Source of the DNA: Bernardetia sp. MNP-M8
GTDB taxonomy: Bacteria; Bacteroidota; Bacteroidia; Cytophagales; Bernardetiaceae
Length of the DNA stretch: 64,000 nt
Assembly: GCF_037126285.1 (NCBI RefSeq)
Contig: NZ_CP147012.1
Span: 2,874,001-2,938,000, forward strand
Direction: 5' to 3'
Shown: in pieces, positions 54,501-63,241 of the stretch
Layout of the letters: every line of letters begins with the position of its first letter
Position numbering within the stretch: position 1 is the stretch's first letter
The notes under the pieces: model-generated
The model's input: only the letters and a program-made list of their open reading frames with translations
What the model was told of the DNA's origin: nothing
The model's database searches: none
Made by a program: the position numbers and the translations under genes

Positions 54501-54724
54501 CAAGTTATTTGAGTTTGCAAAATGTTAGTTTAGGCTATACTTTTGATAAATCAATTACTAATAAGCTAAAGGTAGCTTCTTTAAGAGTATTTGCACTTGC
54601 TAATAATGTAGGGATTCTTTCAGCTAGACAAGGATATGATCCTAGACTAAGTCTTACAGGTACAAGTTCTAATGAGTTTAGTATCATGAGAACAATGACC
54701 TTTGGTTTGAATGTGCAATTTTAA
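51536..54724 (+). CDS. SusC/RagA family TonB-dependent outer-membrane transporter
   Basis: The 1062-residue protein has a signal peptide (LLVSSAWAQ), a carboxypeptidase-regulatory-like domain (~22-98, TVTSEEGSLPGATIQIKGTT), a plug (~105-225) and a barrel. The plug has the SusC signature ALSEVVVTAYGTQKREALTG, IRFRGIGSIN, DPLYVVDGVPFYGDI and LKDASAAALYGSRGANGVI. It imports a large substrate, in many cases a glycan or peptide, with its SusD partner using TonB energy. The partner is 28 bases downstream. No sugar-degrading enzyme adjoins, so the substrate cannot be read from context. Confidence 0.95.
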   Translation: MKRKLLLSIMLMFLLVSSAWAQRTITGTVTSEEGSLPGATIQIKGTTQGTQTDMEGKYTLTVPEGSDVLVFSFVGFTAKEETIGNRTVIDVVLTEGDALSEVVVTAYGTQKREALTGSISEVSAKQVSDLPSGNVLQGLNGKVAGVQIIQQSGQPGSSPTIRFRGIGSINASSDPLYVVDGVPFYGDINTINNQDIESIVFLKDASAAALYGSRGANGVIILTTKKGKNNKVRVTFDTRIGISTRGIADYNVITDPAKYYEARFQAIRNDLILAGESAADASSQASEFLITDTDGVLGYPLGYNVYDVADNQVIDPTTGKLNSSANLLYQEDWSDELFQTNSTYLQSYVSLAGGSDATDYYVSLGYDDNIGYIINSGFERYTGKMRVNTKVNKYIDLGANINYSYTSQRNVDGDGTTAFSNPISFARNIAPIYPVYAYVDGQQVKDANGNPLYDDGTGRVTGVARPYASLQNPVATAQLDVNRNNNNNVFGTTYAKVNFTDYLNFTYNVAVDLRDRAITEFDTPQYGDAAGDVNGRLNEYAIRNLNVTQQQILNFDKSFDLHNITALLGHEYNSLNFRYLQTHKTNFLLPEEPIMDFGANIQGVNGFEQDYNVEGYFARVMYDYNERYYFNASFRRDGSSVFAPENRWGNFYGLGAAWRLSQEEFLAGVTWLNELKLKTSYGEQGNDNLLYPSDTRKSGYYANRNFYPYRDQFQVVPSDGALSVQLAFLGNKNISWEVNRNFNVGFDLAAFKNRLNVNVEYFTRTVSDMLFDTPLPLSTGNPSFPENVGDMVNRGIELSMSGDVLKTKDFSLGISVNATHFQNEITRLPQEFIDDSQFRLEEGRSRYEYFLRAYAGYNPENGNTMWYKDVLGDDGEPTGERETTELYAEATEYFTGEDAIPDVYGGFAFDFRYKSFDLGLNFAYQIGGKGYDGVYWGLYDMTSLAGRNIVDEAYGNTWTPENTTAEYPRLSASSAPNNYSPSDLYLVDASYLSLQNVSLGYTFDKSITNKLKVASLRVFALANNVGILSARQGYDPRLSLTGTSSNEFSIMRTMTFGLNVQF

Positions 54725-54752
54725 ATGTTCAACTTTAAACTTTAATTAAATT

Positions 54753-56204
54753 ATGAAAAAGTGGATAACACTAGCAATTCTGGCAGTAGGTTTTACTAGC
54801 TGTGCAGAAGATGCTTTAGACACAGAAAATAAAGAATTCGTAGCTCAAGAACAATTACAAGCTTTAGCAGCGAATCCAGAATCATTACTTACTTATACAA
54901 ATTCTGTTGAGGATGGTACTAATTCTTTTCTTAGACAATATAAAACATATCAAGGTACAACAAGCTCATCTCACGATGATTATGGACAAAAATCCATTGA
55001 GTTCGGTCTTGATTTAATGTCTGAGAATACGCCAATGCTCGTAAATCAATGGGCAAGTGGGTATTATACATATACAGGTAGAGTACAAGAAAGCAGAATA
55101 ACTACTAAAGTATGGAATTTTTACTATACAGTAATTAGAGATGCTAATCTTATTTTGGCTACTACACCTGCTGATATTGAATCACAAGAACTTCGTTATA
55201 CTAGAGGTAGATTATTAGCTTTAAGAGGTTTTTCTTATTTCAATCTTATTCGTTTGTATGCTGATGGTGAAAAAGGTATTCCTTTGAGAACTTTAGAAGC
55301 TAATCAAGATGAAAGAGTAGCAACTTCAGTAATTGTGGCTCAAGCAAAAGCTGACTTAGAAGAGGCATATGACCTTTTGGGTGGTTTTGCTAGAACATCT
55401 AAAGTTCAAATAGATCAAAATGTAGTAGCAGGTATTTTAGCTAGATACTATCTAGAATATGGGAATTATGCTCAAGCAGCCACTATGGCTAGACAAGCAT
55501 ATAACTCAGCTGCTCCTGACACAGAAGCAACCTTGTTAGATGGTTTTGATGAGATTACAAGTCCTTCTTGGATTTGGGGTGCAGAAATTACAGCTATTAC
55601 TTCTGGTATTTATGCTTCTTTCTTCTCTCAAGTAGGTACGCTTAATCCAGGTTATGCAGGACTATTGGGACACTATAAAGCTATAGACAAGCGTCTTTAT
55701 GATAAACTTTCACCAACAGATATACGTACACAAAACTGGTTTGCAGAGCCAGGTAATGCAGATTATCCTGCCTATGTAAACTTTAAGTTTGTGGATGCAA
55801 CTTTCTTTGAAGGTGATTATGTATTTATGCGTACAGCAGAAATGTTACTTATTGAAGCAGAAGCAAAAGCTCTTAATGGAGATAATGCGGGTGCACAAGC
55901 AGTATTATCTGAGTTTATGGCAGTAAGAGATCCTCAATATACTGCTTCTAGTAATGTAAATAACAGTGTATTGGATATGATTCGTACTCAAAGAGGAATT
56001 GAACTTTGGGGTGAAGGTTTTGCATTCTATGATATGAAACGTTGGAACAATGCTTTAGTACGTGATTATCCAGGTAGTAACCACCCTGCATTTGGTAAGA
56101 ATTTAAACTATCCAGCTAACTCACCTAAATTCCAATTACAAATTCCTATAGCTGAGCTTAATGCAAATCCGTCTATTAACGCTGCTGATCAAAATGCTCA
56201 ATAA
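54753..56204 (+). CDS. SusD/RagB family lipoprotein
   Basis: The 483-residue lipoprotein has Cys about 17 (AVGFTSC). Its helical SusD fold shows VWNFYYTVIRDANLILATTP, RGRLLALRGFSYFNLIRLYA (a TPR-like SusD hallmark), EMLLIEAEAKALNGDNAGAQ and RTQRGIELWGEGFAFYDMKR. It caps the SusC barrel at the cell surface and binds the substrate. It follows SusC by 28 bases in one operon that ends at a very strong terminator. Confidence 0.94.
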   Translation: MKKWITLAILAVGFTSCAEDALDTENKEFVAQEQLQALAANPESLLTYTNSVEDGTNSFLRQYKTYQGTTSSSHDDYGQKSIEFGLDLMSENTPMLVNQWASGYYTYTGRVQESRITTKVWNFYYTVIRDANLILATTPADIESQELRYTRGRLLALRGFSYFNLIRLYADGEKGIPLRTLEANQDERVATSVIVAQAKADLEEAYDLLGGFARTSKVQIDQNVVAGILARYYLEYGNYAQAATMARQAYNSAAPDTEATLLDGFDEITSPSWIWGAEITAITSGIYASFFSQVGTLNPGYAGLLGHYKAIDKRLYDKLSPTDIRTQNWFAEPGNADYPAYVNFKFVDATFFEGDYVFMRTAEMLLIEAEAKALNGDNAGAQAVLSEFMAVRDPQYTASSNVNNSVLDMIRTQRGIELWGEGFAFYDMKRWNNALVRDYPGSNHPAFGKNLNYPANSPKFQLQIPIAELNANPSINAADQNAQ

Positions 56205-56262
56205 AAATAAGTAAAACTTATTTGTTTGATCAATAGAAGCATTTTAGGACAAAAAGTAGATC

Positions 56263-56301
56263 AAAAAACTACTAAGAATTCACTTTCTTAGTAGTTTTTT
56301 T
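56263..56301 (+). terminator. Very strong Rho-independent terminator of the susCD operon
   Basis: A 16-bp perfect stem (AAAAAACTACTAAGAA / TTCTTAGTAGTTTTTT) with a 6-base loop ends in a T-run. Its symmetry allows it to work for the minus-strand gene at 56342 as well. Confidence 0.93.
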
Positions 56302-56341
56302 AGTTATATACAAGCCGTTTTTTTTTGTGTCTTAAACTCTG

Positions 56342-57397
56342 TTATTTCCTATGTAGAATATAAAAGCGACGATATAAGGTAATATATATTTCGTCGTTAT
56401 TAGTTTTTGCAATGGTAAAAGATTCATTCCTTTTACCATTTTTTATTAAAAATATATTATAAAAAATTAATTCCTTTCTAACTTTCTGTAGTTCTTTTAT
56501 CTCTTTATAAAATTGTGTTGTCAAGCGTTTGGGTTGCTTATTATTGAATGTAGAAACAAAACTATACTCCCAATAATATTTCGCATTTGGGAATGCTCTT
56601 GCCGAAGAAATATTATACAAATAATTCTCATTATTTATTTTGACTGAATCCTTTGTAAACTGTATGAGTAAAGTGTCTATTTGATATTTTGAGTATCCAC
56701 TTGTATCAATTTGATTAGACTTGTTAGCATACCAAGTTCCATATATTTCTTTTAAGGTTGTATCAGAGGTAGTCCACTTTACACAGTAATTGCATCCTAA
56801 AGGTAGGTTTATATTAAAATCAATAGGAGGGTACTCAAATACTTTCAAGAAAAGTTCTATAATATATTTTGCTCTGTGTGCATAAGCATTTTCCATCTTC
56901 AACCAAACTACTCTATTCGAATCAACAAAAATATGATTTGGTTTCTTATTTATACCAAAATCACTAACAAATTCTATTGTCATTAGCTCATTGAAATAAT
57001 CTGTCGCTTCTTCTTCTGTATCAAAAACATACACACTAAAAGGAACAAGTTGCTTATGAAAATACTCAACATTATTTTCATTGATTATTGTATCAGTGTT
57101 GATATTAAATTTGTAGTCTTTTCTTCCCCAACCAAATGTTTGGAAATATGAGTTGATAGAATCGCCATATTCTTTCAACTTTTCATAGCGATAAGGATTT
57201 ATTTCTTGCTTTGCCACAGTATCATTAACTAAAACAGTATCAATAATTGCATTAGTTTTCTTAGATATTTTTTCTACATTTCCACCGTTTTCTACTCTTG
57301 TATTACAAGAAAACAAACAAATTAGCCATAACAGCAAAAATGTAGATTTAAACTTAATCTTGCCGTTGTCGGTGTCCCACCGACAACTATCAATCAT
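56342..57397 (-). CDS. Unrecognised lipoprotein
   Basis: The 351-residue protein has a lipoprotein signal KFKSTFLLLWLICLFSC (Cys about 31), then a soluble part with conserved-looking WFGRK-type and CxxC pieces (PLGCNYCVKW). No family is recognised. The ATG at 57395-57397 overlaps the stop of rlpA by 8 bases. The codons between this ATG and the signal peptide lie inside a 10-bp hairpin (57365-57387), so the first ~12 residues (MIDSCRWDTDNG) are repeat-derived and the ancestral start has probably been displaced. It is likely read from the rlpA transcript. Confidence 0.6.
   Translation of the reverse strand: MIDSCRWDTDNGKIKFKSTFLLLWLICLFSCNTRVENGGNVEKISKKTNAIIDTVLVNDTVAKQEINPYRYEKLKEYGDSINSYFQTFGWGRKDYKFNINTDTIINENNVEYFHKQLVPFSVYVFDTEEEATDYFNELMTIEFVSDFGINKKPNHIFVDSNRVVWLKMENAYAHRAKYIIELFLKVFEYPPIDFNINLPLGCNYCVKWTTSDTTLKEIYGTWYANKSNQIDTSGYSKYQIDTLLIQFTKDSVKINNENYLYNISSARAFPNAKYYWEYSFVSTFNNKQPKRLTTQFYKEIKELQKVRKELIFYNIFLIKNGKRNESFTIAKTNNDEIYITLYRRFYILHRK
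57365..57387. repeat. GC-rich perfect hairpin at an operon junction
   Basis: GTTGTCGGTG - TCC - CACCGACAAC is a 10-bp perfect inverted repeat, notably GC-rich for this genome. The start resembles CCGTTGTTGGTCTTTAG near 43489, suggesting a dispersed repeat family. It forms the first codons of the downstream lipoprotein. Confidence 0.6.
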
Positions 57398-58169
57398 TGA
57401 AATGTGCCTTAGGAAAACACCCTCTAAAACCTTTTGAATCTAATGTTTTGGCAAAGTCTCCTGCTTGTGTAGCATTCATATCTCCTACTGAAACTCTAAA
57501 AAGACGTTGCGAACGGTCCTCTGTCCAACTGACACGAATATAAACTTCATCAAAACCTGCTTCCATTGCATCTTTTCCTTTTTGTACAGCATTTTTCAAG
57601 TCTCTATAACTTCCAATCTGTACACCAAAATCTTCTGGGTATTTTTCTGTTCCCCAAATACTATAAATTCTAGGAAGATATTTATTTTTCTTTTGGGCTT
57701 TCTTGATATTAACTTTTCTGCGTGGTTTTCTTTTGCCTTTTTGTGTTTCCGAACCTTGTGGAGAAAGTGTTTCGCCATCTGCACCTGCACGTAAAAGACG
57801 AATTTCTATATCTACTACACCATCACGAACCATATCTAACTTTTTAGCTGTAGCATAAGAAAGATCAATGATTCTACCAGGTTTGAAAGGACCTCGGTCG
57901 TTTACTCGTACGATAGCTGTTTTACCATTGTTTTTGTTGGTCACTTCTACCAAACTATTAAATAATATTTTCTTGTGGGCTGCTGTTGCATCATACATAT
58001 TGTATTTTTCGCCACTTGCTGTAGGTCTGCCGTGAAATTTTGTTCCGTAATAAGAGGCTTTTCCGTTTTGTGTATAACCTAGTTTCTGATAATCGTATTC
58101 GTTTGTTCCACTCAATTGCAATAATGCAAAAGGCACAACAGCACAGTAAAAAATGTGTTTTAACTTCAT
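57390..58169 (-). CDS. rlpA: RlpA-like septal ring lytic transglycosylase with SPOR domain
   Basis: The 259-residue protein starts with a short signal-like segment (IFYCAVVPFALLQL). The double-psi beta-barrel RlpA domain (~35-130) has GKASYYGTKFHGRPTASGEK, ATAAHKKILFNSLVEVTN, VRVNDRGPFKPGRIIDLS and ATAKKLDM. A Lys/Arg-rich linker (~140-160) and a C-terminal SPOR domain (~180-255, FGVQIGSYRDLKNAVQKGKD, RLFRVSVGDM) follow. RlpA cleaves or binds denuded glycan strands; SPOR targets the division septum. Confidence 0.92.
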   Translation of the reverse strand: MKLKHIFYCAVVPFALLQLSGTNEYDYQKLGYTQNGKASYYGTKFHGRPTASGEKYNMYDATAAHKKILFNSLVEVTNKNNGKTAIVRVNDRGPFKPGRIIDLSYATAKKLDMVRDGVVDIEIRLLRAGADGETLSPQGSETQKGKRKPRRKVNIKKAQKKNKYLPRIYSIWGTEKYPEDFGVQIGSYRDLKNAVQKGKDAMEAGFDEVYIRVSWTEDRSQRLFRVSVGDMNATQAGDFAKTLDSKGFRGCFPKAHFND

Positions 58170-58429
58170 AAAAACAGTAAGGAGATGGAATTTTGGATAG
58201 AATATTTTTGCTAAAAAAGAATAAATTAAGTCTATGAATCACTTATATTCTATTTTAGGAGGAATTAGTTATGCTAATTAGTGATTTTTAAAGAAATTTG
58301 CAATTTTAAAACGCTTATTTTTGTATTCTATTTCATACAAATTGGCTAAAAGTGCTACATTTTATAAAAAACCTCATTTTTAGCCCATTCATCAATCAAT
58401 ATTTCACTATAATTAACACTATCTAATTC

Positions 58430-58777
58430 ATGAAAAATCCTAAAACGACAAAATTAGACTCTAAACTACTTCAATTTTTACGTATTCTTGGTGTGGTAGA
58501 AGGAATTTCTTTTCTAGTTATTCTTTTCGTTACAATGCCTCTCAAATATATTTGGGAAATGAGAGAACCTAATCAGATTGTTGGGATGGCACATGGAGTT
58601 TTATTTATTGCTTACTGTGTTTTAGTTGTAATTGTAGGTTATAGATTCAAATGGAAACTACTTACCATTTTTTGGGCGTTGTTGGCTTCTGTTCTTCCTT
58701 TTGGAACTTTTGTAGCTGATGCTAAGATTTTTAAGGAAGAGCAAGAAGGTGATATTTTGCCATTAGATAAAAACTAA
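58430..58777 (+). CDS. DUF3817 family membrane protein
   Basis: The 115-residue protein has three membrane helices and the DUF3817 pattern: FLRILGVVEGISFLVILFVT, MPLKYIWEMREPNQIVGMAH, GVLFIAYCVLVVIVGY and ASVLPFGTFVAD. Function is unknown. It starts after a 260-base divergent gap from rlpA. Confidence 0.88.
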   Translation: MKNPKTTKLDSKLLQFLRILGVVEGISFLVILFVTMPLKYIWEMREPNQIVGMAHGVLFIAYCVLVVIVGYRFKWKLLTIFWALLASVLPFGTFVADAKIFKEEQEGDILPLDKN

Positions 58778-58791
58778 TTATAAAAAACTTT

Positions 58792-59151
58792 ATGGCTTAT
58801 CAATTAGACTTAGAAAGAGGATTTTTACACCTAAATTTATCCTATCAAGATGATACAGAATTCATTGAAGAACACGACGAAATTTTTGATAAAATTCAAG
58901 GCTTAGATACTATTAGCTTATCTAAATTTGAAATAAGAATAAACGAAGTAGATAATGCAATAAAAAATGTAAAGGATATTCTGTTTCTCTTATTAGTTAA
59001 TATTTTATCAGAAATAGAAACAATCTCAAAAAACAAATTTCCTGCTACTGTTTTTTGGTACTACAAAACTGAAGAAGAATTAGAAATGGGTAACGAAATA
59101 AATGATGTTCTTGATGAAAATGTAGAATTTGAATTTATAAAAGTAACCTAA
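58792..59151 (+). CDS. Unrecognised small soluble protein
   Basis: The 119-residue acidic protein has no signal peptide: beta segment, KIQGLDTISLSKFEIRINEV, then hydrophobic DILFLLLVNILSEIETISKN and a Glu-rich end. It looks like an immunity-type or adaptor small protein, but I have no family. It starts 14 bases after DUF3817 in the same operon. Confidence 0.55.
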   Translation: MAYQLDLERGFLHLNLSYQDDTEFIEEHDEIFDKIQGLDTISLSKFEIRINEVDNAIKNVKDILFLLLVNILSEIETISKNKFPATVFWYYKTEEELEMGNEINDVLDENVEFEFIKVT

Positions 59152-59215
59152 ACTTTTCTCTAAAAAACGTAACTTTCAAAATATTCTACAAATCCCCTCT
59201 ACACCCTCAAAAATC

Positions 59216-60904
59216 ATGAAATATACAGTCTTATTGCTTTTATTATTTGTCTTTGCGTGTCAGTCCTCTGACCAAAAAAACGAAGAAAAAAACGAAACTA
59301 CTTCTGAAATTACAGAAACAACCTTTACTATTTCACAATGGAAATCCTACGATGAATCTGAAGAAATTGCTCAAAATGCTGCTCACGAATCATCACGAAT
59401 GCAGTACAAACTCATTCAATCTAAAATTTTAGATAAAAATGATATTTGGAAAAACGTAGCTCCTCAAATCAGTAATTTTTCAGAAGAAGAATATCAAAAA
59501 CTAAAACCTTTGATTTTGGAACAAAATATTCCAACTATTCAAAATCATATTAAAGAAGGTAATTTAAGTTATGAAAAACTGGTGCAATGGTATTTGTACA
59601 GAATTGTAAAATACGAAAACGATAGAGAAACTTCTCTTCACACTATTATTTCTATCAATCCAAATGCAGTAGAGGAAGCTAAAGAAAAAGATAAATCAAA
59701 AGACAATCAGAACCATGCTATTTTTGGAATGCCTATCTTACTAAAAGATAATATCAATTTTGATAAGCTACCAACAACAGCAGGAGCAGAAGCACTCAAA
59801 AATAATATGACTTCAAATGCTTTTATAGTAGAGCGCATACAAGAAAAAGGAGGAATTATTTTAGGAAAGGTCAATCTAAGCGAATGGGCAAATTATTTAC
59901 ATGATAATGGACCTAATGGGTATAGTGCAATCGGTGGACAAACGCTAAATCCTTATGGAAGAAAACAGTTTGATACAGGTGGTTCTAGTGCAGGAAGTGG
60001 AACATCAGTAGCTGCAAATTACGCCGTTGCAGCAGTTGGAACAGAAACGGCAGGTTCTATTTTGTCACCAGCTAGTTCAAATAGTGTTGTTGGTTTGAAG
60101 CCTACTATAGGTCTTTTGAGTAGAAGTGGAATCGTTCCTATTTCTAGTATGCTAGACACACCAGGTCCAATGACAAAAAATATAACTGATAATGCCATTT
60201 TATTATCTGCAATGACAGGCGAAGATGCAAAAGATAGCGTAACAAAAGTACAAACAGCACAAACAAAATACAATCAAAACTTAGAAATAGATTTGAAAGA
60301 AATGCGTTTTGGTGCAAACAAAGCATTTATGGAGGATTCTCTTTATCTTTCTATGATTGAAAAAGTAAAATCTTTGGGAGCAGAGGTAGTAGAGTTTTCG
60401 TTTGATGAGATGAATTTTGATGATTTTCTGCAACTTTTAAATGCTGATATGAAGCGAGATTTGCCTTCTTATTTTCAAAATTATACAGGAAATTCTATTT
60501 CGTTTACTTCGGCAAAAGATATTGTAGCATATAATCTTCAAGATACTTTGGTTCGTATTCCGTATGCACAAGCTCGTTTTGATGGAATTGTGGCAGACAA
60601 AACTTCTGATGAAGAATTAGAAAAATTGAAAGTTAGTATGAATACAGAAGCAGTCAATCTTTTTGAAAAACCAATAAAAAAATTAAATCTTGATTGTATT
60701 TTGTCTATCAATAACTGGAATGCTGCTGAAGCTGCACTCGCAAAATATCCTTGTTTGACTCTTCCAATGGGTTACAGAGCTACTGGAGAGCCTACTGGAA
60801 TTACGCTCATTTCTCGTCCTTTCGAAGAGCATAAATTACTGCAAATTGGCTTTGTAATCGAAAAGGCTACAAAAAGTAGAAAGCTACCTAAAGGATATAA
60901 TTGA
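59216..60904 (+). CDS. Amidase-signature family lipoprotein
   Basis: The 562-residue protein has a lipobox signal (LLFVFAC, Cys about 15) and an amidase-signature core. The catalytic Lys lies in MPILLKDNINFDKLPTTAGA. The Gly/Ser-rich loop GGSSAGSGTSVAANYAVAAV and TETAGSILSPAS hold the cis-Ser and nucleophilic Ser. The typical closing LTLPMGYRATGEPTGITLIS is present. It hydrolyses an amide in the periplasm; the substrate cannot be told from sequence. The family includes GatA, from which the lipoprotein signal and absence of GatB/C separate it. Confidence 0.9.
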   Translation: MKYTVLLLLLFVFACQSSDQKNEEKNETTSEITETTFTISQWKSYDESEEIAQNAAHESSRMQYKLIQSKILDKNDIWKNVAPQISNFSEEEYQKLKPLILEQNIPTIQNHIKEGNLSYEKLVQWYLYRIVKYENDRETSLHTIISINPNAVEEAKEKDKSKDNQNHAIFGMPILLKDNINFDKLPTTAGAEALKNNMTSNAFIVERIQEKGGIILGKVNLSEWANYLHDNGPNGYSAIGGQTLNPYGRKQFDTGGSSAGSGTSVAANYAVAAVGTETAGSILSPASSNSVVGLKPTIGLLSRSGIVPISSMLDTPGPMTKNITDNAILLSAMTGEDAKDSVTKVQTAQTKYNQNLEIDLKEMRFGANKAFMEDSLYLSMIEKVKSLGAEVVEFSFDEMNFDDFLQLLNADMKRDLPSYFQNYTGNSISFTSAKDIVAYNLQDTLVRIPYAQARFDGIVADKTSDEELEKLKVSMNTEAVNLFEKPIKKLNLDCILSINNWNAAEAALAKYPCLTLPMGYRATGEPTGITLISRPFEEHKLLQIGFVIEKATKSRKLPKGYN

Positions 60905-61002
60905 TTAGGGCAACCTATAAAGTTATTTCTCTTTCAGGACTAGACATAATTTTGTAGTTTTAGATAAACAAACACACAACACAAAAAATAAATAGTAAAA
61001 CA

Positions 61003-61680
61003 ATGGCAACAGAAAAAAGTAGTATTTTTGATATGATAGGTCCTATCATGATTGGCCCTTCTAGTTCACATACAGCAGGTGTGGTTCGTCTTGGTCTTGC
61101 AGCTATCGATATTTTGGGAGCTATTCCAGAAGAAGCCGAAATTATTTTTTATAATTCTTTTGCTCGTACTTACGAAGGTCATGGAAGCGATAGGGCTGTT
61201 ATTGCAGGACTTTTAGGTTTTGCAACTGATGATATTCGTATCAAAACTTCTTTTGATGAAGCTAAAAAAAATGGATTGAAATACAATTTTCGTTCTGTAG
61301 GAAATGCCTCTACTTTTCATCCTAATTCTATTCGTTTCAAACTTAAAAAGGGAGAGCGAAATGTAGAAATACTAGGAATAAGCAGAGGAGGAGGCTTAAT
61401 AGAAATTGAAGAAGTAAATGGCTACAATGCAGGATTTACGACAGGACTTTTTACACTTCTTATATTTGCAGAAGATAAAACAGGAAGTATCGCATTTATT
61501 TCAAATATTCTTGCTAATGATGAATGTAATATTGCTACAATGAACGTTAGTAGAAAAGGAAAACGAGGAATTGCCTGCTTAGTGATTGAAATTGACTCAG
61601 AAATTCGTCCTTTATCATTAGAATATTTACGAAGTTTGCATTGGGTAAAAGAAGTCATTTATATGCTTCCTATAGAATAA
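61003..61680 (+). CDS. sdaAB: L-serine dehydratase, iron-sulfur type, beta subunit
   Basis: The 225-residue protein shows the N-terminal SDH beta domain with MIGPIMIGPSSSHTAGVVRL, the Tyr-Glu-Gly-His segment RTYEGHGSDRAVIAGLLGFA, and a C-terminal ACT domain (~148-221, FISNILANDECNIATMNVSR, ACLVIEIDSEIRPLSLEYL). With the alpha subunit (SdaAA, not in this window) it converts L-serine to pyruvate and ammonia using a 4Fe-4S cluster. It lies 99 bases after the amidase and is probably its own unit. Confidence 0.9.
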   Translation: MATEKSSIFDMIGPIMIGPSSSHTAGVVRLGLAAIDILGAIPEEAEIIFYNSFARTYEGHGSDRAVIAGLLGFATDDIRIKTSFDEAKKNGLKYNFRSVGNASTFHPNSIRFKLKKGERNVEILGISRGGGLIEIEEVNGYNAGFTTGLFTLLIFAEDKTGSIAFISNILANDECNIATMNVSRKGKRGIACLVIEIDSEIRPLSLEYLRSLHWVKEVIYMLPIE

Positions 61681-61705
61681 ATTTAAGCTAATTATAAAAT
61701 TACTA

Positions 61706-63181
61706 ATGAAATTTGAGTTCTGTATTCTATCAAAAAAACAAAGTCAATATTCTATATTGATACTATTTTCTGTATTGACTTTGTTTCTAAGCTTTAATCT
61801 TAGTTCTTGTAAAAATAGTAATGAAAATACAGCACCTGAAATTTTGCCCTTTGATGAAGCTATTGAACATCAAATTTCCTTTTTAGAAGTTCCTATTACT
61901 TTTCAAGTAGCACAAATTGAGCAAAAAATAAATGAAGCTATTAAAGGAACGCTCTATGCCGACCAAAGTTTTGAGGATAAAAAAAGTGATGGCATTAAAA
62001 TTAGAATCAAAAAGGTAGAAAATATAAAAATTTCTGTTAATAGTAATTTTATGTATTATTCTGTGCCTATTCATGTGTGGGTAGAAAAAAGAATAATCAA
62101 AACTAAACTTTTTGGAAAAAAAATAGAGAAAAGCAAAGCAATAGATTTTTCATTACGACTAAAATTTCATTCAGAAATAAATCTCAATAAAGATTGGAAG
62201 CTAGATACAAAAACAAGATATACAGGGATTGAATGGATAAAAAAACCAACATTTAAGGTATTAGGAGTTAATTTTGACTTAGCAGGACTTTTAGAAAGTC
62301 AATTGCTACAGAAGAAGTCAGAACTAGAAAAAGTGATTGATAAAGCCTCATCAAACTTAAAAGTAATAGAAAAAGAGGTTAGTAAAATTTGGACAAAAAT
62401 TCAAGAGCCAATCTTAGTAGAAAAAAAAGTAACAAATGGAACATGGCTTTTGGCAGAACCTATACAAATAGAAGCTAGTAAAATAGAAGGAAAAAATAAA
62501 CAATTGTTTATCACTACTCGTCTAAAAACACTTTTACGAACTGTCGTCACCAAAAAAAAAGGAGAAAAACCAAAAGTAATCTTCAAAAAGTTACCTCTAT
62601 TAAAGCAAAATAATTCTCTGTCTCATAACAATAATGACTTTGAATTGCATCTAAAAGGTGAGCTTCCTTATAAAGCTGTTAATGATTTATTAGATAAAAA
62701 AATAAAAGATACCATTTTAGTTATTCCAAATACAGATTATAAAATCAAAATTAAAGATGCTGAAATTTTTGGAAGTGGAAAAAAGCTATTTATGAAACTT
62801 ACTGTAAAAGGTGATATAAATAGCACTATTTATTTGAATGCAATACCTCGTTTTGACTCGTTGAATAATTCACTTCATTTTGATAACTTTGATTATGATT
62901 TGCAGAGTGAAGAATATTTATTGTCGGCTGCAGACTGGATGCTCAAAACAACTGTCAAAGAAGAACTACAAAAATTACTTATTTTGCCAATGGATAATTA
63001 TGTAAAACAATTACCTGATATTATTCAAACAGCACTCTCAAAAGGCAAAACGGGAAAAACAGCTTTGTTTGACTTACGAGACTTTGATCTTTCACCTCGC
63101 TTTATTCAGATTGATAAAGACCACGTTCGTATCTATGTGAAAGCAACTGGTAAAGTAGGTATCGAAATTATCAAACTCTGA
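61706..63181 (+). CDS. DUF4403 family lipoprotein
   Basis: The 491-residue protein has an N-terminal lipobox segment (FNLSSC, Cys about 35) and the DUF4403 body: LEVPITFQVAQIEQKINEAI, VWVEKRIIK...LRLKFHSEINL, LLESQLLQKKSELEKVIDKA, EPIQIEASKIEG and a terminal DFDLSPRFIQIDKDHVRIYV. The two halves resemble each other, as in tube-like lipid-transfer folds (TULIP/BPI). Envelope function is likely. It starts 26 bases after sdaAB. Confidence 0.85.
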   Translation: MKFEFCILSKKQSQYSILILFSVLTLFLSFNLSSCKNSNENTAPEILPFDEAIEHQISFLEVPITFQVAQIEQKINEAIKGTLYADQSFEDKKSDGIKIRIKKVENIKISVNSNFMYYSVPIHVWVEKRIIKTKLFGKKIEKSKAIDFSLRLKFHSEINLNKDWKLDTKTRYTGIEWIKKPTFKVLGVNFDLAGLLESQLLQKKSELEKVIDKASSNLKVIEKEVSKIWTKIQEPILVEKKVTNGTWLLAEPIQIEASKIEGKNKQLFITTRLKTLLRTVVTKKKGEKPKVIFKKLPLLKQNNSLSHNNNDFELHLKGELPYKAVNDLLDKKIKDTILVIPNTDYKIKIKDAEIFGSGKKLFMKLTVKGDINSTIYLNAIPRFDSLNNSLHFDNFDYDLQSEEYLLSAADWMLKTTVKEELQKLLILPMDNYVKQLPDIIQTALSKGKTGKTALFDLRDFDLSPRFIQIDKDHVRIYVKATGKVGIEIIKL

Positions 63182-63241
63182 TTTTTAATGGTAAGTTGTA
63201 AGTAATAAATTATAAATAAAATTCTGAATCATACCTAAAAA

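Noticed and set aside
51536-56204. A complete polysaccharide utilisation locus around susCD
   Set aside because: No glycoside hydrolase, polysaccharide lyase, sulfatase or dedicated regulator kinase adjoins; only the transporter pair is supported.
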